Source of the DNA: an uncultured Collinsella sp.
GTDB taxonomy: Bacteria; Actinomycetota; Coriobacteriia; Coriobacteriales; Coriobacteriaceae
Assembly (NCBI GenBank): GCA_902478825.1
Contig: CABSMK010000034.1
Location: 1-13,721, forward strand
Length of the DNA stretch: 13,721 nt
Direction: 5' to 3'
The notes under the pieces are model-generated. The model did not search any database and had not been told where the DNA came from. It saw nothing but the letters and a program-made list of their open reading frames with translations. Positions 1-6,531 of this stretch are shown here, in pieces. The position numbers and the translations under genes were made by a program. Every line of letters starts with the position of its first letter. The stretch's first letter is position 1.

Positions 1-644
1 CGAAAGCGCTTGAGCTCCTCAGCGGGGTATTCGAGCTTTGCCATGGCGAGCATCGCGGTGTGGCGGACAACGGCGGGGTCGTTGGGCGCAAAGTCCAAGC
101 TGCGATTTGCGGCTTCGAGCGACATGCGATAGCGGCCGCTAATGAGGGCGCGTGACGCAAGGGCGGCAAGCCAGCGCAGGTAGGGGCGGCGCATAAGGTC
201 GCCTGCGGCCTCGCGCTCGTAGGGGTCCTGCGCCGAGGCGATCTTGAGCGCCAGATCGTGCTCCACCTCGTCGCACTTGGACACCAGATACTGCACGTAT
301 TCCTCGTTGGATTCGGCGGTGAGTGCCGTCAGCATGCGCTGGGCATCCCAGTTGGCCGGATCGAGTGCGGCCGCCTCGCGGAGCATGTTCTCGGCAGCTG
401 CCTCTTCCTGCTCTGCCTGGGCATCGTCAGGGATAAAGGGAATGCGGTAGTCGACGGCCTCGACTACCTTGGCAATCAGATGCCCGGCGCGGTCGCGGTC
501 GTGCACGATGAGCGGTGCGGGGTTGCGGGTGAATTGTTCCATCAGACGCTCTACGGCGGCAGCGTCGGTGAGCGGGATATTGTCGCGGCGCAAGGCCTCA
601 AGAACGAGGCGATGGCAATCCTCTTGAATGGGATCGAATGCCAT
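1..644 (-). CDS. TPR-like repeat protein, N-terminal part (runs off window)
   Basis: An open minus-strand frame runs from ATG at 644-642 to the window edge without a stop, giving 214 residues. The start is supported by an AAAGGAGG ribosome site four bases upstream. The protein is predicted soluble and helical, with no signal peptide or membrane segment. Residues 75-110 (Ala/Glu-rich helix, then LDPANWDAQRML) and 157-214 (RWLAALASRALISGRYRMSL, then LDFAPNDPAVVRH) have the spacing of tetratricopeptide-type helix pairs: small residues at the packing positions, and a Pro ending the second helix. Residues 1-70 match no domain I know. TPR proteins are scaffolds; no catalytic motif is visible and the partner is unknown. 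The gene is divergent from the dehydrogenase cluster. I infer the helical-repeat class but not a specific function. Confidence 0.72.
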   Translation of the reverse strand, partial: MAFDPIQEDCHRLVLEALRRDNIPLTDAAAVERLMEQFTRNPAPLIVHDRDRAGHLIAKVVEAVDYRIPFIPDDAQAEQEEAAAENMLREAAALDPANWDAQRMLTALTAESNEEYVQYLVSKCDEVEHDLALKIASAQDPYEREAAGDLMRRPYLRWLAALASRALISGRYRMSLEAANRSLDFAPNDPAVVRHTAMLAMAKLEYPAEELKRF

Positions 645-811
645 GGGGCCTCCTTTGCTGCGGTTAGGGTTCAGATGTTTCTATATAAGGTTCTAGTTTA
701 CCCGCATGTGGCACACCGGGGGTGCCGCACTTGGACTTGCACCTTTGCACCACGAAGACGGATGTCGCACAAATGTCGGCACCTTGGACGACCGAGTGGT
801 ATCACGGTGCC

Positions 812-852
812 GCAAACGGTCGATTTTTGGCGGCGAACGGTGCATATTTTGG
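812..852. repeat. Two imperfect tandem copies of an AACGGT...TTTTGG unit
   Basis: Two adjacent copies are seen, 812-830 (GCAAACGGTCGATTTTTGG) and 833-852 (GCGAACGGTGCATATTTTGG), with a period of about 21 bases. The unit is in noncoding DNA. Its role is unknown; it could be a pair of protein-binding sites or part of a dispersed intergenic element. Confidence 0.5.
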
Positions 853-1077
853 AGGGGCACAGTCCTGCCCGGGATATGTAGTCAACCTTGATAAAACGTT
901 TGCCCAGCTTGGGAGTATGAATGCCGCACAAGGGTCTTCAGGGATAGAAAAAACGTTTCATCATTGGCGGCTTTAGGTGAATAACTGACCAACCAGAACG
1001 GTAAAATAGAGTTTGTCTGAGCGTTGAGACGTTTAGACATCGCGTATTGTCATCGCCGGCAACGCGCAAACCGGTCC

Positions 1078-1104
1078 TAACGGAGCCAATTGGGTGCTCC
1101 GTTA
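1078..1104 (+). promoter_or_regulatory. 9-bp perfect inverted repeat in the leader of the alcohol dehydrogenase
   Basis: TAACGGAGC (1078-1086) and GCTCCGTTA (1096-1104) are perfect reverse complements around a nine-base spacer. The repeat ends 40 bases before the ATG at 1145 and no T-run follows, so it is not a classical terminator. It could be an operator or a 5'-leader hairpin. Confidence 0.5.
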
Positions 1105-1144
1105 TATACGCAAGTCTAAGAGGGGCTTGTTTAGGAGGCACAGT

Positions 1145-2368
1145 ATGGGACGTTTTACCAATCCTCGCGATCTGTACTTTGGTGAGGGCGCTCGCCACGA
1201 GGTGAAGAACCTCAAGGGCAAGAAGGCCATCATCGTTTCTGGCGGCAGCTCTATGCGCCGCGGCGGGTTCCTGCAGGACGTCGAGAACGACCTTAAGGAA
1301 GGCGGTTTCGAGGTCAAGCTGTTCGAGGGCGTCGAGTCCGACCCGTCCATCGAGACGGTCATGAAGGGCGCCGAGGCCATGCGCGAGTTCGAGCCCGACT
1401 GGATTATCGCCATCGGCGGCGGCTCGCCCATCGATGCCGCTAAGGCCATGTGGGTCTTCTACGAGTATCCCGAGGAGTCCTTCGACAACATCATCCAGCC
1501 GTTCAGCTTCCCCGAGCTGCGTCAGAAGGCTCATTTCTGCGCCATCTCCTCTACCTCCGGCACCGCTACCGAGGTCACCGCGTTCTCCGTCATTACCGAC
1601 TACGCCAAGGGCATCAAGTACCCGCTGGCCGACTTCAACATCACCCCTGATGTCGCCATCGTCGACCCCGAGCTCACCTACACCATGCCCGCCAAGCTGT
1701 GCGCTCACACCGGCATGGATGCTCTGACCCACTGCATGGAGGCCTACGTTTCCACCTGCGCCTCTATGTTCACCGACGCCAACGCTCTGCACGGCATCCG
1801 CGAGATCGTCGAGTGGCTGCCCAAGTCCTATGCTGGCGACCATGAGGCCCGTCAGCACATGCACGAGGCTCAGTGCATCGCCGGTATCGCCTTCTCCTCG
1901 GGCCTGCTCGGCATCGTTCACTCCATGGCTCACAAGACCGGTGCTGCCTTCGAGAATGGCCACATCATCCACGGTGCCGCTAACGCCATGTACCTGGGCA
2001 AGGTCATCCAGTGGAACTCCAAGGATCCCCGTGCTGCCGAGCGTTACGCTTACGTGGCCAAGGAGATCCTGCACCTTCCCGGCGAGACCAACGAGGAGCT
2101 CATCGCTGCGCTCGTCCAGAAGATCCGCGACCTCAACGACCAGCTCAACATTCCGCAGTCCATCAAGGATTACGCGAATGGTGGCGTGAAGGTCGACGCC
2201 GAGAACCCGCAGATGGTTTCCGAGGAGGAGTTCCTCGCCAAGCTGCCCGAGATCGCCGCGAACGCCGAGCAGGACGCCTGCACGCCGGAGAACCCGCGTG
2301 AGACCAAGGCTGCCGACTTCGAGAAGATTCTCAAGGCCTGCTACTACGACACCGACATCGATTTCTAA
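1145..2368 (+). CDS. Iron-containing alcohol dehydrogenase (group III)
   Basis: A 407-residue NAD(P)-dependent oxidoreductase of the iron-containing alcohol dehydrogenase superfamily, expected to interconvert an aldehyde and a primary alcohol in the cytoplasm. The N-terminal nucleotide-binding domain carries GGGSPIDAAKAMW (residues 91-103). The C-terminal helical domain carries the metal ligands expected from FucO-type enzymes: D192 and H196 in GMDALTHCMEA, H259 in VHSMAHKTG, and H276 in IIHGAAN. AIVDPELTYTMPAKL starts the family signature. Length fits single-domain members. The ATG at 1145 is chosen because AGGAGG lies six to seven bases upstream; the longer frame from 1094 adds 17 basic residues absent from the family. 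A terminator follows at 2390-2430. The substrate cannot be told; butanol, ethanol, propanediol or lactaldehyde chemistry are all possible. Confidence 0.93.
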   Translation: MGRFTNPRDLYFGEGARHEVKNLKGKKAIIVSGGSSMRRGGFLQDVENDLKEGGFEVKLFEGVESDPSIETVMKGAEAMREFEPDWIIAIGGGSPIDAAKAMWVFYEYPEESFDNIIQPFSFPELRQKAHFCAISSTSGTATEVTAFSVITDYAKGIKYPLADFNITPDVAIVDPELTYTMPAKLCAHTGMDALTHCMEAYVSTCASMFTDANALHGIREIVEWLPKSYAGDHEARQHMHEAQCIAGIAFSSGLLGIVHSMAHKTGAAFENGHIIHGAANAMYLGKVIQWNSKDPRAAERYAYVAKEILHLPGETNEELIAALVQKIRDLNDQLNIPQSIKDYANGGVKVDAENPQMVSEEEFLAKLPEIAANAEQDACTPENPRETKAADFEKILKACYYDTDIDF

Positions 2369-2389
2369 TCGACTCTTGTTATCGTAACG

Positions 2390-2430
2390 AGGGGCTCCGC
2401 ACGTATCCGTACGGAGCCCCTTTCTTTTTA
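2390..2430 (+). terminator. Rho-independent terminator after the alcohol dehydrogenase
   Basis: AGGGGCTCCG...CGGAGCCCCT forms a stem, extended by ACG/CGT around a four-base loop, and is followed by TTTCTTTTTA. It lies 22 bases after the stop codon. It ends only 23 bases before the gldA start, so gldA either depends on read-through or has a promoter overlapping the hairpin. Confidence 0.88.
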
Positions 2431-2453
2431 ATTAATTAGAGAATGGGATAAAA

Positions 2454-3554
2454 ATGGCTGCAATCTTCAATAGTCCCAGCAAGTACATCCAGGGTCCGGA
2501 CGAGCTCGCCAAGCTCGGCTCCTATGTCGAGCCGCTCGGCGCTAAGGCCCTCGTCATCGTGACGCCTTCGGGCAAGAAGCGTGTCGGTGCCAAGATCGAG
2601 GGCGGTTTTGCCGAGGCTAAGGCCGAGCTGCTGTTTGAGGACTTTAACGGCGAGTGCTCCAAGGGCGAGGTCGACCGTTTGGTGGCGCTCGCGCGCGACA
2701 ACGGCTGCGACATCATCGTCGGCGTCGGTGGTGGCAAGATCCTCGACACCGCGAAGGCCGTCGCCTATTACCTGGAGTCCCCGGTTATCATTTGCCCCAC
2801 CATTGCTTCGACCGATGCCCCGTGTTCGGCGCTTTCGGTGCTTTATACCGATGACGGCCAGTTCGACAAATACCTCTTCCTTAAGGCAAACCCCAATATC
2901 GTTCTTATGGATACGACGGTTATCGCGGCGAGCCCGGTGCGCCTGACGGTTTCCGGTATGGGCGATGCGCTCGCAACCTATTTCGAGGCTCAGGCGACGC
3001 ACGATGCCGACGGCGGCACCTGCGCCGGCGGCAAGGGCGGCATGGCCGGCCTGGCGCTCGCCAAGCTCTGCTATGAGACGCTCATGGCCGACGGCGTCAA
3101 GGCCAAGGTCGCGCTGGAGAAGGGCGCGCTCACGCCTGCCGTCGAGCACATCATCGAGGCCAATACGCTGCTTTCGGGCATTGGCTTTGAGAGCTCGGGC
3201 CTTGCTGCTGCTCATGCCATCCACAATGGCCTGACGATGCTGCCCGAGTGCCACGGCATGTATCACGGCGAGAAGGTCGCCTTTGGCACCATCGTCCAGC
3301 TGGTACTCGAGGATGCCCCGACCGAGAAGCTCGAGGAAGTCTTGGGCTTCTGCATTGAGCTGGGCCTACCGGTCACGATGAAGGAGCTGGGCGTTGCCGA
3401 GGTTACGCGCGAGCAGGCCATGATTGTTGCCGAGGCCGCCTGCGCGCCCGATGACACCATGTGCAACATGCCGTTTGAGGTGACGCCCGAGATGGTCGCA
3501 AACGCCATCCTGGGTGCCGACGCGCTGGGCCATTACTATCTCATGGATGAGTAA
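2454..3554 (+). CDS. gldA: Glycerol dehydrogenase
   Basis: A 366-residue NAD-dependent glycerol dehydrogenase that oxidises glycerol to dihydroxyacetone (or runs in reverse), cytoplasmic and zinc-dependent. Residues 90-104 (GVGGGKILDTAKAVA) are the nucleotide-binding loop. Residues 115-131 (PTIASTDAPCSALSVLY) are the GldA signature. The three zinc ligands fall at D171, H254 and H271, the same numbers as in E. coli GldA, and the length matches the family. The ATG at 2454 agrees with the usual N-terminus (IFNSPSKYIQGPDEL). The ribosome site is weak: only GGGA, about five bases upstream. It lies 85 bases after the alcohol dehydrogenase with a terminator between, and has its own terminator at 3567-3602. 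No kinase for dihydroxyacetone is present in the window. Confidence 0.93.
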   Translation: MAAIFNSPSKYIQGPDELAKLGSYVEPLGAKALVIVTPSGKKRVGAKIEGGFAEAKAELLFEDFNGECSKGEVDRLVALARDNGCDIIVGVGGGKILDTAKAVAYYLESPVIICPTIASTDAPCSALSVLYTDDGQFDKYLFLKANPNIVLMDTTVIAASPVRLTVSGMGDALATYFEAQATHDADGGTCAGGKGGMAGLALAKLCYETLMADGVKAKVALEKGALTPAVEHIIEANTLLSGIGFESSGLAAAHAIHNGLTMLPECHGMYHGEKVAFGTIVQLVLEDAPTEKLEEVLGFCIELGLPVTMKELGVAEVTREQAMIVAEAACAPDDTMCNMPFEVTPEMVANAILGADALGHYYLMDE

Positions 3555-3566
3555 ATCAAGCTAAGG

Positions 3567-3602
3567 AAGGGGCAAAGCCAGCAGATGACTTTGCCCCTTT
3601 TT
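3567..3602 (+). terminator. Rho-independent terminator after gldA
   Basis: AAGGGGCAAAG (3567-3577) pairs with CTTTGCCCCTT (3589-3599) around an 11-base loop, and the 3' arm runs into a T-tract ending at 3602. It begins 12 bases after the gldA stop. Confidence 0.88.
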
Positions 3603-3606
3603 GCTA

Positions 3607-3637
3607 TGGTGCAAAGGGGTCAGGTTGCTTTGCACCA
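3607..3637 (+). promoter_or_regulatory. 10-bp perfect inverted repeat upstream of the deleted GldA paralogue
   Basis: TGGTGCAAAG (3607-3616) and CTTTGCACCA (3628-3637) are perfect reverse complements with an 11-base spacer. The repeat starts five bases after the preceding terminator and ends 30 bases before the next ATG. Its core GCAAAG/CTTTGC repeats that of the terminator. It has no T-run. It could be an operator or a leader hairpin, or the duplicated remains of a terminator. Confidence 0.5.
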
Positions 3638-3667
3638 ATTGTTGTTGATGGAAGGGCGGATTCTCGT

Positions 3668-4174
3668 ATGGCGCTTCCCATGGTTTATGGCGGTCCCGGC
3701 CGGTATGTTCAGGGGCCGGGCGAACTTTCGCGTCAGGGCAGGTATTTGTCATGGTTGGGCTGCGCTGCCTATGTCTTGTTTGACCAGGGCACCGAGGATC
3801 GGCTGTGCAGGCAGATCGTCGATGGATTTCTGGACGAAGATCTAAGCGAGCCGTTCTTTAAGATCTATAACGGTCCGTGTACGGAAGAGGCCGTTGTCGA
3901 AATGGCCAAGGAAGCCCGGGCCGAGTATTGCGACATGGTGGTGGGCATTGGCGGCGGCAAGATGCTCGATATCGCCAAGGCCGTTGCGTTTTATGCCGAG
4001 CTGCCGTTGTGCGTATGCCCCACGGCAGCTTCGATGGACGGTCCGTGCAGCGCGATTTCCGATGCCGACCTGATGAGCGTTGTAGATGCGGCCTTTAGAA
4101 ACGAACGCAATATGGCTAACGAACAGGCCAAGGTGACCAGACAAAAGCTCGTGCAGCTCATGTGCGAGGCATAG
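3668..4174 (+). CDS. GldA-like protein with large in-frame internal deletion (probable remnant)
   Basis: A 168-residue frame. Residues 6-129 match the N-terminal nucleotide-binding domain of glycerol dehydrogenase: VYGGPGRYVQGPGEL, GIGGGKMLDIAKAVAF at 93-108, and CPTAASMDGPCSA at 117-129. Residues 130-168 then align without gaps to residues 317-355 of the neighbouring GldA, sharing M, V, AA, M, N, VT and A at fixed spacing. About 190 residues are therefore missing in between, including all three zinc ligands (D171, H254, H271 in GldA). The frame stays open across the junction and ends with TAG slightly short of the normal C-terminus. The protein cannot be a working dehydrogenase as usually built. 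It is either a pseudogene that kept its frame or a nucleotide-binding stub with another role. The ATG at 3668 has a moderate ribosome site (GGAAGGG) about 11 bases upstream. Confidence 0.75.
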   Translation: MALPMVYGGPGRYVQGPGELSRQGRYLSWLGCAAYVLFDQGTEDRLCRQIVDGFLDEDLSEPFFKIYNGPCTEEAVVEMAKEARAEYCDMVVGIGGGKMLDIAKAVAFYAELPLCVCPTAASMDGPCSAISDADLMSVVDAAFRNERNMANEQAKVTRQKLVQLMCEA

Positions 4175-4325
4175 CTTGGCGCTTGATTGACCTTGTGCAA
4201 TCGAGGCAGCGATAGGCCATGGGCTATTTGCCGCAAAGATGCTCCGCGTGTAATTTGCCCGAGGCGTGGGCCGATAGCGTATCATTATCTCTTGCTTGTT
4301 TGCACTGCTCAGGGAGGGGCCGCGC

Positions 4326-5579
4326 ATGGCGCAGGAACACGATCTGTTTGATGACATTATCGAGATCAGCAAGGGTTTCGACTTTCTTAAAAACCCGCTT
4401 GGCGGCGTGACCGATGCACTCGATCCGTCGGCGCCGCAGTGGAATCCTGCCGACTACAAGGAGCGCCCGCGCGGCAACACCATTCCGTGCCTGACCTGCA
4501 AAAACGAAAAGAGCGGCTGCACCGCGTGCATGGACGTGTGCCCGGTCAACGCCATCGAGGTCGAGGAAGACGCTATCGAGATCCTCGACTCTTGTCGCAA
4601 GTGCGGCCTGTGCGCCGCGGCCTGTCCGACCGAGGCGATCATCTCGCCGCGCCTGGCGCCCAAAAACGTCTACGACGACATTGTCTCTGCGGCTACGAGT
4701 CACGAAACCGCCTACGTTACCTGCACGCGTGCCCTTAAGCGCATGCCGCGCGAAAACGAGGTCGTCGTTGCCTGCGTGGGCGATATTACGGCCGAGACTT
4801 GGTTCTCGGTGCTGGCCGACTATCCCAACGTGAGCGTCTACCTGCCGCTGGGCGTGTGCGATAAATGCCGCAACACCGGCGGTGAGGACATTCTGGGCGA
4901 GGCGATTGCGAAGGCCGAGGAGTGGTCTGGCACGGGTATGGGCTTGGAGGTCGACCCCAAGAGCCTCAAGTGCCATAAGCTTCGCGAGTACGAACGCAAA
5001 GAGTACATGGAAAAGATTGCCCGCACCACGGGCCTGACGGTGACCAAGCTCAATCCGGCGACGGCGGCGCTGGCCTCGGTGACGCAAAAGCTCAAGGCCC
5101 ATCGCCATCAGATTACCCAACTGGAGCGCACACTCAACACCATGTGCGGCACCACGACGACTAAGCGTCGCCGTTCGCTCACGCACGGGCGCCAACTGGT
5201 GCTCTCGACGTTGCAAAACCACCCCGAGCTTGCCCAGAACATGCAGGTGAGCACGCCGGAATGCGACTTTGACAAGTGCACGTCGTGCGGCGAGTGCGTC
5301 AACGTGTGCCCCACGTTTGCCTGCGATTTGGTGGGAAGCGGTCGCTTTGCACTGGAGTCCACGTATTGCCTGGGTTGCGGAGCCTGCGTCAAGGTGTGCC
5401 CCGAGCATGCGCTTAAGTTGGTTGAGCATGATGCATCCAACCTGGTCGTCGTCGATCCCGAAGCCGAGGAAAAGGCCGCCCAGAAGGCGAAGGCTCACGA
5501 AGAAGCTGAGAAGGTCAAGGCCGAGGCAAAGGAAAAGCTCAACAAGATGCTCGACCAGGTGGAAAAGCTCGCGGACTAG
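4326..5579 (+). CDS. Polyferredoxin-type 4Fe-4S binding protein
   Basis: A 417-residue soluble iron-sulfur protein, presumably an electron carrier or an electron-transfer subunit. Two bacterial-ferredoxin modules are visible. The N-terminal one has C65-x2-C68-x3-C72-P (with C55 and C58 just before) and C90-x2-C93-x2-C96-x3-C100-P. The C-terminal one has C318-x2-C321-x2-C324-x3-C328-P and C348-x2-C351-x2-C354-x3-C358-P. The middle region has further cysteines (C133, C150, and C178/C181 in VCDKC) that might bind another cofactor. The last 40 residues are a charged Ala/Lys/Glu helix, probably coiled coil. The ATG at 4326 is chosen because GGGAGG lies eight bases upstream; the TTG at 4296 has no such site. 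The family name and redox partner are unknown. It sits alone between the dehydrogenase cluster and a convergent regulator. Confidence 0.85.
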   Translation: MAQEHDLFDDIIEISKGFDFLKNPLGGVTDALDPSAPQWNPADYKERPRGNTIPCLTCKNEKSGCTACMDVCPVNAIEVEEDAIEILDSCRKCGLCAAACPTEAIISPRLAPKNVYDDIVSAATSHETAYVTCTRALKRMPRENEVVVACVGDITAETWFSVLADYPNVSVYLPLGVCDKCRNTGGEDILGEAIAKAEEWSGTGMGLEVDPKSLKCHKLREYERKEYMEKIARTTGLTVTKLNPATAALASVTQKLKAHRHQITQLERTLNTMCGTTTTKRRRSLTHGRQLVLSTLQNHPELAQNMQVSTPECDFDKCTSCGECVNVCPTFACDLVGSGRFALESTYCLGCGACVKVCPEHALKLVEHDASNLVVVDPEAEEKAAQKAKAHEEAEKVKAEAKEKLNKMLDQVEKLAD

Positions 5580-5598
5580 CTAAAAGAGCGTAAATGAT

Positions 5599-5629
5599 GG
5601 CCGGTGGGACAGGTACTGCCCCGCCGGCC
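5599..5629. terminator. GC-rich hairpin after the polyferredoxin gene
   Basis: GGCCGGTGGG (5599-5608) pairs with CCCGCCGGCC (5620-5629), with one G-T wobble, 20 bases after the polyferredoxin stop. On the plus strand it is followed by A residues rather than T residues, so it is at best an atypical plus-strand terminator. Confidence 0.45.
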
Positions 5630-5701
5630 AAAAAAGTTGCGGTGGAATAGTTCCTGTCTTGCCCTTAAGCTGGCCATTCTAGGAACTATTCCACCGCAAC
5701 T
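5630..5701 (-). terminator. 21-bp perfect stem with T6 tract: terminator of the GntR operon
   Basis: The arms 5635-5655 and 5681-5701 are exact reverse complements (arm begins AGTTGCGGTGGAATAG), separated by 25 bases. Read on the minus strand, the 3' arm runs directly into TTTTTT (5635-5630), the layout of a rho-independent terminator for the regulator gene that ends ten bases away. The plus strand has no T-run, so it serves mainly the minus strand. The stem is unusually long for a simple terminator and may be a copy of a dispersed repeat. Confidence 0.8.
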
Positions 5702-5710
5702 AATAGATGG

Positions 5711-6466
5711 TTAGTTCATGCTACTTTGGTGGCCGGTTCGACCGGTACCGTTGCGCGTCACGGTTTCATGGAGCAAAAAGAACCCGGGGACCTGTTTGGT
5801 CTCGGTGTATTCCATAAGGATGCCGTCGGCGTTGTAGGTCTGCCCGCGTATAACGGCGAGTGCGTTAAAGTCGTCGAGATCGAGCACGCGCGTATCCTCG
5901 GGCGTGGGATGCTCGATCGTCACATCGCGTTTGCCCGTGGCAATCTTAATGCCAAGATCTTCTTCGAGGTAACGATAGATCGAATCGTTGACAATCTCGG
6001 GTGTCAGTCCCGGTACCTGTGAGCTTAGATAATAGGAGTCGTCGGAGCACACGGCTTGTCCGTCTGCATAACGGATGCGTTTGGCGCGTGTGAGCTCACA
6101 GCCTTCGGGAAACCCGGTAATCTTGGAGAGCGCCTTGCTGCAGATGAGGAGCTCAAAGACGGTGGTGACAGTCTTGAGCTCAAAGCCTCGGTTGACCGCG
6201 ATTTCCTTAAAGGTCTCGAGTCCGCCGCCGCCACGACTCTTCTCGTCACTGATGTTGCGAATGACGCGCATGCCTTTGCCTTGCTGGGGGAGCACGTAAC
6301 CATCTGCCGCAAGCATCGAGATGGCGCGACGGACCGTCATGCGCGAACAGTCAAACAGCTGCGTGAGCTCAGTCTCCGAAGGCAGATAACTCTGATAGGC
6401 GTATGTGCCGTCGTCAATCGACTGCTTCACGTTGTCATAAATAGTTTGGAAGATGGCTCGCGCCAC
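5711..6466 (-). CDS. GntR-family (HutC/UTRA) transcriptional regulator
   Basis: A 251-residue regulator. Residues 5-70 form a GntR winged helix-turn-helix: LPSETELTQLFDCSRMTVRR, then a wing with QQGKGMRV. Residues about 95-240 resemble a UTRA effector-binding domain, which in this family binds sugar phosphates or related small molecules. The start is GTG at 6466-6464 with TAGGAGA six bases upstream. It is the second gene of a minus-strand pair, 65 bases after the dehydrogenase, and ends in a strong terminator. The palindromes in the divergent promoter region at 7604-7768 fit the GTCTAGAC-like operators known for HutC-type regulators such as NagR. I infer that it represses both its own operon and the PTS/GH4 genes and is released by a sugar phosphate. 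The ligand is not known. Confidence 0.9.
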   Translation of the reverse strand: MARAIFQTIYDNVKQSIDDGTYAYQSYLPSETELTQLFDCSRMTVRRAISMLAADGYVLPQQGKGMRVIRNISDEKSRGGGGLETFKEIAVNRGFELKTVTTVFELLICSKALSKITGFPEGCELTRAKRIRYADGQAVCSDDSYYLSSQVPGLTPEIVNDSIYRYLEEDLGIKIATGKRDVTIEHPTPEDTRVLDLDDFNALAVIRGQTYNADGILMEYTETKQVPGFFLLHETVTRNGTGRTGHQSSMN

Positions 6467-6486
6467 GACGGTCTCCTAGAGCTGAG

Positions 6487-6518
6487 TGCGCGAGCGGTGG
6501 ATGAGGACCGCTCGCGCA
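6487..6518 (-). other. 12-bp perfect inverted repeat between dehydrogenase and regulator genes
   Basis: TGCGCGAGCGGT (6487-6498) and ACCGCTCGCGCA (6507-6518) are exact reverse complements with an eight-base loop. It fills most of the 65-base gap inside the minus-strand pair. No T-run follows on the minus strand, so it probably lowers downstream expression, marks a processing site or stabilises the upstream mRNA. Confidence 0.55.
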
Positions 6519-6531
6519 GGTGTCGATCGAT

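Larger units (their letters stand above)
645..1144. other. 500-base intergenic region upstream of the alcohol dehydrogenase
   Basis: No convincing gene is seen here; short frames exist on both strands but lack ribosome sites and resemble nothing I know. The region must carry the promoters of the two divergent genes. For the minus-strand TPR gene, TATATA near 681-688 could be a -10 box, but no good -35 accompanies it. For the dehydrogenase, TAAAAT at 1002-1007 and TATTGT at 1045-1050 are possible -10 boxes with weak partners. The octamer AAACGTTT occurs twice, at 894-901 and 951-958. A tandem-like repeat (812-852) and a hairpin (1078-1104) are listed separately. Confidence 0.6.

Noticed and set aside
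1094..1144. Upstream ATG extending the alcohol dehydrogenase by 17 residues
   Set aside because: The extension overlaps the hairpin, is basic and unlike the family, and lacks a ribosome site; ATG 1145 has AGGAGG.
938..2074. Long minus-strand frame over the alcohol dehydrogenase
   Set aside because: It is the antisense shadow of a clearly recognised gene, with low-complexity Gly/Val/Asp-rich translation and no ribosome site.
4182..4205. CTTGATTG/CAATCGAG hairpin after the deleted GldA gene
   Set aside because: Short stem with a wobble pair and no T-run; too weak to call a terminator.
4228..4256. Possible promoter TTGCCG-17-TAATTT before the polyferredoxin gene
   Set aside because: Spacing is right but both boxes are poor matches, so it is not listed as a feature.
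4224..5498. 424-residue minus-strand frame over the polyferredoxin gene
   Set aside because: The plus-strand frame has conserved cysteine motifs and a ribosome site; the minus frame has neither.
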